Below the pieces are notes generated by a model. The model was not told the origin of the DNA and searched no databases. It saw only the letters and a program-made list of their open reading frames with translations. Source: a virus. Taken from it: a stretch of DNA of 49,335 nucleotides. This document shows, in pieces, positions 15,522-22,783 of the stretch. The position numbers were made by a program, and so were the translations under genes. Location: positions 1 through 49,335 of IMG/VR virus record IMGVR_UViG_3300023301_000017; one strand, written 5' to 3'. Positions within the stretch are counted from its first letter, which is position 1; every line of letters begins with the position of its first letter.

Positions 15522-16556
15522 TTATCCTTTTGCACGTGGCAGAGCAAGCACATGGTAGAAGTTATCGGACGAGAATTGAGCCTTACCCTTCAATAAGGTA
15601 AAGCTACAAGCATGTTTCAGGATTTGTGAGAAAAAGATAGGATTGATTTTAAAGGTGAATTCATCACCATCATACTCGGTATCAATTTCCTTATCGATGC
15701 TGCCACGCTCTTTTTCAGCATGGATGGTGATTACACCTTTTTGAACATCAATGTCAATCGACTTGTTTATGTCTTCCTCACCAGCAGCGAGAGAGACAAT
15801 GGCAGCCACTTGCTCACCCAACTCTTCTGGGAATGAGAGTGTGGGTGCTTCATCTGAAAATATGCTGGCTATCTTATCATAAAGGTAATCACCTTTCATG
15901 ATCTTACAACAGAAGGTAACACCTTCACCTGTTTTGAAGTGTGCCCAATTATTTGACAGTCCAAAAGAACTGACATTGTAACGGATCATCGTCATCACAT
16001 CTTTTGCAGGAAGTAAGATTTCTGGCATCTCACCATCCATTACATACATACTTGCTCGGATGTTATCAGTGGAATACACTGTGTCATCTTTCACGGCGAC
16101 ACACGCCTTAACCCCCGTGGACGTGTCTTTGTTTGCAGAGAACGAGCAAAGAGTCACTGCTTCGATAAACTCTAGCGGTAGGGGCTTGTAGAAGTCGGTA
16201 GCAGCACTCAACTCTATCAGTTGATCTACTAAATGAACAATCTTAGCTTTTTCATCAACCAAAGTAGATAATTTCGCTTTAGTCTTTTTCGCCTTGATCA
16301 GTAACGTCCCATCTTCCAAAGACATATCGAAGGTTTCTTCGGCGATGCTATTGATGATTTTGGAGAAGTCTTCCTCCTTGACTGAGAAAGCAAAATCACA
16401 TTCAAACGGATGCATGATGCATACCCGATCGTTATATGTTGCGATAGCAGAGCCACTGAATAGCAGGTGCGACATCTGCTCCACAACTTCTTTTTTCTCT
16501 ACTCCTGGCTTTACAGCCTGGATTATCCTTTGTAATTCTGCTCTATTGATCTGCAT
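15522..16556 (-). CDS. DNA polymerase sliding clamp (DnaN-like)
   Basis: 344 aa, close to bacterial beta clamp length (about 366). Three repeated beta-rich segments are visible; the N-terminus resembles a DnaN start (I-N-R-A-E-L-Q-R-I-I-Q-A-V-K-P) and a middle segment L-P-L-E-F-I-E-A-V..A-V-K-D-D-T-V-Y-S-T-D fits clamp strands. Tethers the polymerase encoded next door; loaded by 11749-12687. AAGGAGGAATCCG precedes the ATG. Confidence 0.82.
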   Translation of the reverse strand: MQINRAELQRIIQAVKPGVEKKEVVEQMSHLLFSGSAIATYNDRVCIMHPFECDFAFSVKEEDFSKIINSIAEETFDMSLEDGTLLIKAKKTKAKLSTLVDEKAKIVHLVDQLIELSAATDFYKPLPLEFIEAVTLCSFSANKDTSTGVKACVAVKDDTVYSTDNIRASMYVMDGEMPEILLPAKDVMTMIRYNVSSFGLSNNWAHFKTGEGVTFCCKIMKGDYLYDKIASIFSDEAPTLSFPEELGEQVAAIVSLAAGEEDINKSIDIDVQKGVITIHAEKERGSIDKEIDTEYDGDEFTFKINPIFFSQILKHACSFTLLKGKAQFSSDNFYHVLALPRAKG

Positions 16557-16722
16557 CGGATTCCTCCTTCTTTAATGCCATAATGACATCGAGATTTTTG
16601 GGGTAAAAGAACGTGCCCAGACGATGGTAATTATAACCTCGTTCTTCGAGGTCGTCTTTGAAGGCACGTTCTTTTTCAATTTTACTGAGCTGGGGAAAAT
16701 TTCCGGATAGATATACGACCAA
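16543..16722 (-). CDS. small phage protein with TTG start, 59 aa
   Basis: AGGAGG lies 8 bases before a TTG at 16722; no ATG fits. The protein begins V-V-Y-L-S-G-N-F-P and contains Y-H-R-L-G-T-F-F-Y, a pattern I associate with short conserved phage proteins of unknown role. It ends inside the clamp gene start (14-bp overlap), so coupling to the clamp is likely. Confidence 0.6.
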   Translation of the reverse strand: MVVYLSGNFPQLSKIEKERAFKDDLEERGYNYHRLGTFFYPKNLDVIMALKKEESDADQ

Positions 16723-16734
16723 CGCTTTACCCTC

Positions 16735-16947
16735 CTATCTACGCATAGCGAAGCAAATTTCGACGAATTCCTCGAACCTCTTCTTTTGGCGTTCTGCTGA
16801 CATCAGACTACTACACCCTATTGAGTAATAATGGTCTACATCAAAATGAAAAACGACCATATGGTTAGATGCCACTTCCACGACTTCTACCACACGTACT
16901 AATTCAGAATTAATAAGTGCACCAGTGCCTGTCTCAAAGAATTTCAT
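16735..16947 (-). CDS. hypothetical protein, 70 aa
   Basis: ATG at 16947 overlaps the stop of the QueD-like gene (ATGA). Beta-rich N-terminus (V-R-V-V-E-V-V-E-V..V-V-F-H-F-D-V) and helical C-terminus (E-R-Q-K-K-R-F-E-E-F). No family recognised. Confidence 0.6.
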   Translation of the reverse strand: MKFFETGTGALINSELVRVVEVVEVASNHMVVFHFDVDHYYSIGCSSLMSAERQKKRFEEFVEICFAMRR

Positions 16948-17327
16948 CCTTTGACCCAGCTTACTTTGGCACCGTTTTCGTTATCCTCAAAAACAGAGCA
17001 AGTGACCTCAGTTGAAGGCAAATCATATCTGGTGACCAAGATGTCAATGATGTCTTTGGCAATCATTTCGCAGGAGCGTGAACCGAGTTCGATATAACCC
17101 ATATCACTTTCTCCATGATAAAGATTGTAGATAGAGGAATCAATCAGTCTTTGGAGCATGAAAAACTCAATGTCGCGGTCAGCATGATTCACCGAAGCGA
17201 CCAATTCGACATGAAAGATATGACGGTGAGGGTGTTTTAGGAATGCCACATCACCTATATGGCAGTTCCCCCAGTTGTGCATCCCTTTGAACTGATGCCG
17301 AACAATTACTTCATTCTTGTATGACAT
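16944..17327 (-). CDS. QueD-like (6-pyruvoyl-tetrahydropterin synthase fold) protein
   Basis: 127 aa. Similar in layout to a phage family related to QueD/PTPS: H-Q-F-K-G-M-H-N-W near the start, an H34/H36 with H39 zinc-type cluster (K-H-P-H-R-H-I-F-H), H-A-D-R-D-I-E-F-F, S-C-E-M-I-A and E-D-N-E-N-G-A. It differs clearly from the canonical QueD at 23412-23762 and lacks its N-L-H-G-H context. It may act on a related pterin/deazapurine step or as a divergent subunit. AGAGGAG precedes ATG 17327. Confidence 0.65.
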   Translation of the reverse strand: MSYKNEVIVRHQFKGMHNWGNCHIGDVAFLKHPHRHIFHVELVASVNHADRDIEFFMLQRLIDSSIYNLYHGESDMGYIELGSRSCEMIAKDIIDILVTRYDLPSTEVTCSVFEDNENGAKVSWVKG

Positions 17328-17446
17328 GGTTTCTCCTCTGATTTATCAATAAATTTCTGTTTGCAATGCGGACATACCATAACATCAGGTAATGTTGGAT
17401 ACGGTCTTGTCAAATTAACCAAACAATTAGGACACGTTTGTTCCAT
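17306..17446 (-). CDS. small zinc-ribbon protein, 46 aa
   Basis: C-P-N-C and C-P-H-C knuckles separated by about 20 residues form a typical zinc ribbon. AAGGAG precedes ATG 17446; the 3' end overlaps the QueD-like gene by 22 bp. Role unknown. Confidence 0.65.
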   Translation of the reverse strand: MEQTCPNCLVNLTRPYPTLPDVMVCPHCKQKFIDKSEEKPCHTRMK

Positions 17447-17456
17447 ACTTCTCCTT

Positions 17457-17585
17457 TCAGCCTACTGCGAATCCAAAGAACGATGCTAAATTCCATCCAA
17501 TAAGAGCAGAACCAATACCAAAAATAACGCTGATAATAAGTAAGAATATTATGATGCCCCAAAAAGGACGGTCTGTATCTGACAT
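17457..17585 (-). CDS. small membrane protein, 42 aa
   Basis: A hydrophobic span (about residues 9-40, I-I-I-F-L-L-I-I-S-V-I-F-G-I-G-S-A-L) after a polar N-terminus. CAGGAG precedes ATG 17585; first gene after the promoter at 17620. Confidence 0.6.
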   Translation of the reverse strand: MSDTDRPFWGIIIFLLIISVIFGIGSALIGWNLASFFGFAVG

Positions 17586-17619
17586 GCTGTGCTCCTGTGA
17601 TTGTTTGCTCTATGTCTTT

Positions 17620-17628
17620 ATTATAACA
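17620..17628 (-). promoter_or_regulatory. extended -10 promoter for the clamp/polymerase unit
   Basis: Minus strand TGTTATAAT preceded by CGAAAACATC, matching the block before the 6912 promoter (CAAAAACATCG). It lies between the DpdA-like gene and the small membrane gene. No consensus -35. Confidence 0.65.
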
Positions 17629-17641
17629 GATGTTTTCGACC

Positions 17642-18577
17642 CTAGAAAAGGGTTGTCGCAACAGTCTTAGGCTTCCAAACTAAATCTTCCCACGCTGGTG
17701 AATTCTTTTCAAGATCGAGATAATACAGCAGGTTTATTTTGTCTCTTATTTCATGGCTATTGGACAGACCTTTCTCTTGTATAACTTCAACCAGATTTGT
17801 AGATCGATCTGCCCACTGTTCACCAGCTGTTATCTTATGTCCATCAGCCACATGTTTGAAACAGGATGAGCCCATCACGAAACCATTCTCCTCACAATAC
17901 TCATTGAAGTATTCTTGGTGCAGACCGACCAGATTATCATAATGCAAGTCCTTGCTTTTGCTTGCAGGACGTGAGGAAACAAAGACACAATACGGTGACT
18001 TTGTGAAGTCATAGACACCGTTCTTCTTGTAAGGAATGATCACGATGCCGTACTTGCCGAACTGCACCCATGATGTTGAATCTACACTGAACCAGGGGTA
18101 GCTGGTCATCAGAGAAGGTGAAGTCAGAGCAAAGCCATGAATCTTGTGAGTGGGTTTGTAAATAGGTCCTGGACAGATATAAGTGAAGACTGGTATACCG
18201 ATGTTCTTAGTCCAAGCCACTTTGCTGACTTCTTGACCTAAACCAGAGACACCGATATATTCGTAGTTGTCACAGTATTTTTTGAACCAACTGAAATCTT
18301 CGCCAGAATGATATACTGGCAGAGGACTGACACCGAACTCGTCTTCAAGGTGTCGCTGAACTTTCCAAGAAAGCTCAGGACTATGAATTACATCCACAGA
18401 GACATAAACATCTAATAGGTGTTTATTCTCCTTCAGCCACTGACCATAATCGTTCACGTAATTCCAGAACTCATCGGTCTCATAATATTCAAAGTTGAGT
18501 ACGCCATGCTGTTTTTTAAGCACCTCTCTGACGAAAATCGAATGTGCTCCACTGTCAACCATCACCTTAGAAGCCAT
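17642..18577 (-). CDS. dpdA: DpdA-like 7-deazaguanine DNA transglycosylase
   Basis: 311 aa, TGT-related. DpdA-type enzymes exchange guanine in DNA for a 7-deazaguanine precursor. The two catalytic aspartates of TGT-like enzymes are suggested by V-D-S-G-A (D8) and S-V-D-S-T-S-W (D166); between them V-Y-V-S-V-D-V-I, P-V-Y-H-S-G-E-D-F and H-G-F-A-L-T-S follow the pattern of phage DpdA proteins. It ends the operon that also has folE, while queD and queE lie just upstream. AGGAG precedes ATG 18577, inside the end of the preceding gene. Confidence 0.75.
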   Translation of the reverse strand: MASKVMVDSGAHSIFVREVLKKQHGVLNFEYYETDEFWNYVNDYGQWLKENKHLLDVYVSVDVIHSPELSWKVQRHLEDEFGVSPLPVYHSGEDFSWFKKYCDNYEYIGVSGLGQEVSKVAWTKNIGIPVFTYICPGPIYKPTHKIHGFALTSPSLMTSYPWFSVDSTSWVQFGKYGIVIIPYKKNGVYDFTKSPYCVFVSSRPASKSKDLHYDNLVGLHQEYFNEYCEENGFVMGSSCFKHVADGHKITAGEQWADRSTNLVEVIQEKGLSNSHEIRDKINLLYYLDLEKNSPAWEDLVWKPKTVATTLF

Positions 18578-18929
18578 CTAGGATCTCCTCAGCAATAGGA
18601 ATTGCCATTTCAGTTTTTTGGAGTTGGTGTTTTAGGATTCTGATATACTTCCTTTTGCGCTTCAGGAAGCCACAAATGGCTTCTTTTTTAGTAGGATAAG
18701 CCCAACGCTTCATGCTGTCTTTTGATACCCAGACATCTTTACTGTGTCCCCAGTACGTGAGCCAATATCCCTTAGGCGTCTCTGCCACTACAGCAAAGGT
18801 GCTAAGTGTTACTTCCACATCAATCCAAGCACTCTGCAAGATTGTGTCCTGTACCTCTTCAATCTCATAGCGATAGTGGATAGGCCCTACGGAATCGTCT
18901 AGCACTGGCTCTCGTACCTTAAATTCCAT
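18567..18929 (-). CDS. hypothetical protein between glycosyltransferase and DpdA, 120 aa
   Basis: Not recognised. Beta-rich first two thirds (Y-R-Y-E-I-E-E-V-Q-D..G-Y-W-L-T-Y-W-G-H) and a basic helix (F-L-K-R-K-R-K-Y-I-R-I-L-K-H). Overlaps both neighbours by 11 bp, so it is translated together with the glycosyltransferase and the DpdA-like protein and may serve the same pathway. Confidence 0.6.
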   Translation of the reverse strand: MEFKVREPVLDDSVGPIHYRYEIEEVQDTILQSAWIDVEVTLSTFAVVAETPKGYWLTYWGHSKDVWVSKDSMKRWAYPTKKEAICGFLKRKRKYIRILKHQLQKTEMAIPIAEEILDGF

Positions 18930-19968
18930 GAATTATCTCCAGCATATTAGGAATGGCGCTTGTTCCCTTACCATATAGATCAGTGACCGTCTCTTTCCAT
19001 TTTCTCTTGAAATAGCAGTCATCATCAATATCCGTAAGGGACATCGCACCGAGGGTGATAATCAATTGGCGTGTCATCGATACGGCGCCTTCAAAATCAT
19101 TATACCTGTATAATCTAGGATACATTTCCATGTAGCTCAATCGATTTGGTACTATAGGAATGCAACCACTGAATAAAGATTCTTGCATACCGATTCCCCA
19201 ATTCTCATGAAGTGCAAAAGACACGGCAATGGAACTGCGGCTGAGAAGTTCATAATAATCTTCCTTGCTCCGTCTTCCTTCTTGTGTCTTGATAAAGAGC
19301 CAATCTGGAAACTCACCTGCAAGAAGATGGGCAAGTTCATCGAACAGATGAGGTTGCTTGTCTTGCGTGAGTCTGTGTGGGAACACTACAATCTTTCGTT
19401 TATCCCATTTCTTGTGGTTAGAACTATCAAAGTATATTGGAAATCCAGTAACATGAATCTTATATGGATTGACTTTCCTATTATAACAGATCAGATCCTT
19501 GTGATATTCGGTCGCAACAAATACTGAATCATACATACTGAACCAACAGTTTTCAAGGTCTTCTCCCCAGACACCCATTCCCATCTTGGAAATGAAATCA
19601 GAAGCGTCATAAGTACCAGCATGAAAGCAACCAGCAATTTTGAAATTGCGCTGCAAACCATCACGCATATAGGCTAATGCTTCAACACCTGGAAACCAAC
19701 CATCCAATAACAGAATGGTATCGTCTTCAGTAATGGTCCCAGCATAGATCAGTTTGCAAAGCTCCTGAATCTGGGCAGCCTTGTAGTAGTTTGTGCCAAC
19801 AACATCAAGAAATGCACCAGACTCTATGTCTGTTGTCAGCGGCTCTGGGTCAACGACAATAAGATCAAAACGTGAATCCTCAGTTATGACTTTTGTGAAC
19901 CAAGCCAACCACTGAATTGAGTAGCGGGCATCTAATGGCTCAATAGGGACTAGGATGATTTTTTTCAT
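18919..19968 (-). CDS. glycosyltransferase (GT-B / GT4-like)
   Basis: 349 aa. Two Rossmann-like halves; the C-terminal donor half shows the GT4 pattern: K-I-V-V-F-P-H-R-L-T-Q-D-K-Q, a W-L-F-I-K-T-Q-E-G strand, and a glycine/acid segment S-F-A-L-H-E-N-W-G-I-G-M-Q-E-S-L-F-S-G-C with the Glu typical of E-x7-E donors. The acceptor is unknown; position between folE and the DpdA-like gene makes modified DNA bases a candidate. GGAGACAG precedes ATG 19968. Confidence 0.8.
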   Translation of the reverse strand: MKKIILVPIEPLDARYSIQWLAWFTKVITEDSRFDLIVVDPEPLTTDIESGAFLDVVGTNYYKAAQIQELCKLIYAGTITEDDTILLLDGWFPGVEALAYMRDGLQRNFKIAGCFHAGTYDASDFISKMGMGVWGEDLENCWFSMYDSVFVATEYHKDLICYNRKVNPYKIHVTGFPIYFDSSNHKKWDKRKIVVFPHRLTQDKQPHLFDELAHLLAGEFPDWLFIKTQEGRRSKEDYYELLSRSSIAVSFALHENWGIGMQESLFSGCIPIVPNRLSYMEMYPRLYRYNDFEGAVSMTRQLIITLGAMSLTDIDDDCYFKRKWKETVTDLYGKGTSAIPNMLEIIHGI

Positions 19969-20068
19969 ATTCTGTCTCCATTTCTTTTAGGATTTCTTCT
20001 ATCTCTGGACAAGCAAAAACACAAAACAACCTCTTAAACCAAAAACACTTAGAACATGGTAATTTCAT
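19940..20068 (-). CDS. small Cys-rich protein, 42 aa
   Basis: Opens with C-S-K-C and has two further Cys (F-C-V-F-A-C), then an acidic helix. GGAGGAAGG precedes ATG 20068; overlaps the glycosyltransferase start by 29 bp. Candidate zinc or Fe-S mini-protein; role unknown. Confidence 0.55.
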   Translation of the reverse strand: MKLPCSKCFWFKRLFCVFACPEIEEILKEMETEYEKNHPSPY

Positions 20069-20119
20069 TTCTTGCCTTCCTCCAACACATTGTGGCGACT
20101 TCATGTGCATCATTTTCTA

Positions 20120-21052
20120 CTAAACAACGGCAGAGTTTTTATACTTTCGTTTAATCTCGGACTGGTACATGTTCCAGTGATATAATGCAGGACTACGCAT
20201 GTAACACTTGGCACACACATCACGGTATTGTCGAGTCTGTATCTCCTCGCGCATCTTTTTGACTTCATCACCTGCCCAGACTTCCCGTAGTGTTTGATCA
20301 TTCAAATTGCCGTAGATGACATCATCACCTTGGGAATTGCAGCAGCAGCCCACGTTACCATTACACATGATTGTGACAGAGAACCAAGGATTGATACACA
20401 AGTCCTGACTCACAGGCAGAGAAATCCCGTTTTGCATAAAGGCTACGTAGCAGTTAGGTTGGGTTCTGATGTTGCATTTATAACCAGAAAACTCATTGGC
20501 TATTTGATCTCTTGCATTTTCCCAATCACCGATCTCAATGATCTGCAAATCAACGGCAATGTCATTGTCTGCCGCGCGTGTTAATAAATCTTTGATGTCA
20601 TGTATCAACTTATCGACTGGAGTCGCTTCACCTTTCGATTTTCGCAACTCTCCATGCTGTTCTATGCTGTCAATGCTGACTGTAATGATGTCAAGTTCAA
20701 GGAGTGCTTTCATCTGCTCTTGAATGTAGACCCCATTGGTGCTGAGACCAGTCATTACGCCAGTCTCTTTTACCTTTTTGATGATTTTATGAAGTTCAGG
20801 ATGGAGTAATGGTTCGCCAGAATGCTGAAACTCCACAAAATATGATGCGTCAAGATCACCCTGACGAATGATTTTGTCCACTAAATTCATTGATATGAAC
20901 GGAGTGGTATCCGAACGAGGAAAGAATTGAGCAGGGCACATGGGGCATTGAAAATTGCATGTAGAAGCGACCTCTATCTGATACACTTCTGGCAGTGGAG
21001 GCAATATCTGTAGAGGCAATGGTCCTATATGATCCTTAATAATGTCTGTCAT
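20120..21052 (-). CDS. radical SAM protein with SPASM-like C-terminus
   Basis: 310 aa. The radical SAM cluster motif C32-x3-C36-x2-C39 (T-C-N-F-Q-C-P-M-C) is followed by H-S-G-E-P-L and S-T-N-G strands. The C-terminal Cys set (C-I-N-P-W..C-N-G-N-V-G-C-C-C...C-A-K-C) fits an auxiliary-cluster SPASM/twitch domain. Substrate unknown. Co-operonic with folE, a glycosyltransferase and the DpdA-like gene, so a tailoring step on the deazaguanine base is plausible; peptide modification is the alternative usual SPASM role. Confidence 0.82.
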   Translation of the reverse strand: MTDIIKDHIGPLPLQILPPLPEVYQIEVASTCNFQCPMCPAQFFPRSDTTPFISMNLVDKIIRQGDLDASYFVEFQHSGEPLLHPELHKIIKKVKETGVMTGLSTNGVYIQEQMKALLELDIITVSIDSIEQHGELRKSKGEATPVDKLIHDIKDLLTRAADNDIAVDLQIIEIGDWENARDQIANEFSGYKCNIRTQPNCYVAFMQNGISLPVSQDLCINPWFSVTIMCNGNVGCCCNSQGDDVIYGNLNDQTLREVWAGDEVKKMREEIQTRQYRDVCAKCYMRSPALYHWNMYQSEIKRKYKNSAVV

Positions 21053-21058
21053 TTAACC

Positions 21059-21655
21059 TCACAGAGGGGATTGAGAAAGTTGAATTAGATCCAAACATTC
21101 GTGACGGGTTTCAGGATGCTCTTTGAACGTACCATACACCGCAGAGCTAATCATTCCAGTATTGTTGTATTGCTCAACGCCCCTGCAAGACATGCACCCA
21201 TGAATAGCTCGCATAACGAGCATGGCACCTGCAGGCTTCATAACTTCCACAAATCTGTTCATGATCTCATGTACCAGATTTTCTTGTAGTTGGGGGCGAG
21301 AGGCATAATGCTTGACCAGACGGGGCAGTTTTGATGCACCAGCAACATCATGAGAGCCTGGAATATATGCGAACCATGCGCGGCCCGAGAATGGTAAAAA
21401 GTGGTGACTACAAACTGACGTAAAATGAATATTATCGATCATGACCATTTGGTCATAGTTTTTATCGTTAGGGAAACGGGCGAACTGATCTTCGGGAAAT
21501 TCGTGCCCAACTCCATGAAACAACTCCTTTCCATACATCTTGGCTACTCGCTTAGGTGTATCTTTGAGGTTAGGATCATTCAAATCTAATCCCATGCCCT
21601 CAATCATCATTGCACGAAAATGGTCTTCCATTACTTGTAGATTCATTCGGTTCAT
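21059..21655 (-). CDS. folE: GTP cyclohydrolase I
   Basis: 198 aa from ATG 21655, which has GGAG 7 bases upstream. Converts GTP to dihydroneopterin triphosphate, the first step of 7-deazaguanine (and folate) synthesis. Hallmarks: T-P-K-R-V-A-K-M-Y, C-S-H-H-F-L-P-F (zinc Cys/His), S-K-L-P-R-L-V and H-G-C-M-S-C-R-G-V. With QueD and QueE this supplies the precursor for the DpdA-like enzyme. Confidence 0.92.
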   Translation of the reverse strand: MNRMNLQVMEDHFRAMMIEGMGLDLNDPNLKDTPKRVAKMYGKELFHGVGHEFPEDQFARFPNDKNYDQMVMIDNIHFTSVCSHHFLPFSGRAWFAYIPGSHDVAGASKLPRLVKHYASRPQLQENLVHEIMNRFVEVMKPAGAMLVMRAIHGCMSCRGVEQYNNTGMISSAVYGTFKEHPETRHECLDLIQLSQSPL

Positions 21656-21668
21656 AGGTACTCCATAG

Positions 21669-21697
21669 AAGGAGACCGACAATGAGTCGGTCTCCTT
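21669..21697 (-). terminator. 12-bp hairpin just upstream of folE
   Basis: Perfect inverted repeat AAGGAGACCGAC / GTCGGTCTCCTT with a 5-base loop. On the minus strand it is followed by CTATGG, not a U-tract, and lies directly before the folE ribosome site, so it may be a weak terminator or a processing/translation-control hairpin. Confidence 0.55.
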
Positions 21698-21717
21698 AGT
21701 TTCAAGAAGTTAATGGA

Positions 21718-22275
21718 TTACGCAGGTTTTACAACTCCGGAGAATTTGGGCGTGGGACCTTCAGTCTCGGTGATAACGACGTTGCGATTTGCGACCAGGA
21801 ACTTCATGTGGACACTGATACGAGCTTTGGTGCTACCTGATGCGGCCGTCAGCTCATCCATAGTGCCACCAGCAGCGAGTGCCACATCAATGTTGTTTGC
21901 GCCAGAGCCGACTGTGGAACCGAATGGGCCTTTTTCAACGATTTTTTTGTCTTTTTTCTCCTTAGGAGCTTTTTCCTTCTTCTCCTTAGGAGCTTTTTCA
22001 GCACCAGGCTCAGCGCCAGGCTCAGCGCCAGGCTCAGGAGCACCAGCACCTTCGACCTCGTCGGCGAACAAAGAATTGTACATGTTGACCACGCCATCAG
22101 TCAAAGAAGCAGAATCATCATCCGAAACGCTCTCGACGCCTTCAACGAATGCATCGACCAAAATCTGCTTGGTCACGCCGATAACTTTGATTGATGCAGG
22201 CAACAGTTCCAGACCATTTAACTCTTTTACAGCAGCTTTCAATTCCTGCATGTTCACTTTGTCAATTCCGATCAT
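21718..22275 (-). CDS. HU-operon protein with repeat linker and winged-helix-like C-terminus
   Basis: 185 aa. The middle has P-G-A-E repeats followed by two K-A-P-K-E-K-K units, a histone-tail-like Lys-rich linker. The C-terminal part (G-G-T-M-D-E-L-T-A-A-S-G-S-T-K-A-R-I-S-V-H) looks like a helix-turn-helix and resembles the C-terminal part of the protein at 40902-41444. Encoded next to HU, it is a candidate nucleoid-associated or regulatory protein. AGGAG precedes ATG 22275. Confidence 0.6.
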   Translation of the reverse strand: MIGIDKVNMQELKAAVKELNGLELLPASIKVIGVTKQILVDAFVEGVESVSDDDSASLTDGVVNMYNSLFADEVEGAGAPEPGAEPGAEPGAEKAPKEKKEKAPKEKKDKKIVEKGPFGSTVGSGANNIDVALAAGGTMDELTAASGSTKARISVHMKFLVANRNVVITETEGPTPKFSGVVKPA

Positions 22276-22307
22276 TTCTTTTCTCCTGTCTCCCTTATGG
22301 GGATTGG

Positions 22308-22583
22308 TTAATTGATCTTGTTCTTGAGATCAGTGGCTGGCTTGAATTTAACAGCCATTTTTGCGGCGATGTTGATAGATTCCCCAGTTGATGGGTTTCT
22401 GCCAACACGTGATTCTCGCATCGTAGGAACGAATTTGCCGAAACCAGCAATAGCGACATCAGTTCCTTCTGATAGCTGATCAGGGATGATAGAGCCAAAC
22501 AGTGCATCGAAGGTTTTCGATACATCGGTTTTGCTTACTCCTGATTCTCCAGCAACAGCAGTGATTAATTCAGATTTGGTCAT
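22308..22583 (-). CDS. HU-family DNA-binding protein
   Basis: 91 aa, the normal HU length. Typical start T-K-S-E-L-I-T-A-V-A, then G-F-G-K-F, the DNA-binding arm R-x-G-R-N-P-S-T-G-E, and the C-terminal helix. HU proteins bend DNA; phage versions such as TF1 of SPO1 bind modified DNA, which is interesting beside a base-modification operon. GAGAGGAG precedes the ATG; first gene after the promoter at 22675. Confidence 0.92.
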   Translation of the reverse strand: MTKSELITAVAGESGVSKTDVSKTFDALFGSIIPDQLSEGTDVAIAGFGKFVPTMRESRVGRNPSTGESINIAAKMAVKFKPATDLKNKIN

Positions 22584-22674
22584 TCTGTTCTCCTCTCTTT
22601 GGGTCTGTTGTAATTGACTTGCCTAGTTTCAATCCACGCATTGAATAAGGCGACTTTTCATTTCTTCTATTTAA

Positions 22675-22683
22675 ATCATAACA
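22675..22683 (-). promoter_or_regulatory. extended -10 promoter for the HU-folE-dpdA operon
   Basis: Minus strand TGTTATGAT preceded by CAAAAACG, resembling the 6912 and 17620 sites. About 90 bases of leader precede HU. Confidence 0.55.
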
Positions 22684-22745
22684 CGTTTTTGAAGCCCCGT
22701 AATGGTTAATTGACTTTTTTGAAAATAAATTAAATTACCTATGAA

Positions 22746-22783
22746 ATCAGTAGGTTAGCCCGAAACATCAATCGGGCTCTGAT
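22746..22783 (-). terminator. hairpin overlapping the end of queE
   Basis: AGCCCGA / TCGGGCT stem with an outer ATCAG / CTGAT pair. It begins inside the queE stop region; no strong U-tract follows. Probably a weak terminator before the HU promoter. Confidence 0.5.

Noticed and set aside
17410-17661. 83-aa minus-strand ORF
   Set aside because: The real genes are the 42-aa membrane protein and the 46-aa zinc ribbon in another frame, both with good ribosome sites.
19479-19490. TGTTATAAT inside the glycosyltransferase gene
   Set aside because: Matches the extended -10 but encodes C-Y-N in a sensible place and has no supporting upstream block; internal promoter not supported.
21655-21682. longer FolE start (TTG at 21682)
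   Set aside because: It would lie inside the hairpin; ATG 21655 has GGAG at the right distance.
21713-22315. 200-aa plus-strand ORF
   Set aside because: Antisense shadow of the repeat-linker protein; composition mirrors its Lys/Glu codons.
22620-22645. CRISPR-like repeat (GTTTCAATCCACGC)
   Set aside because: Only one copy, no spacers and no cas genes; it lies in the HU leader.
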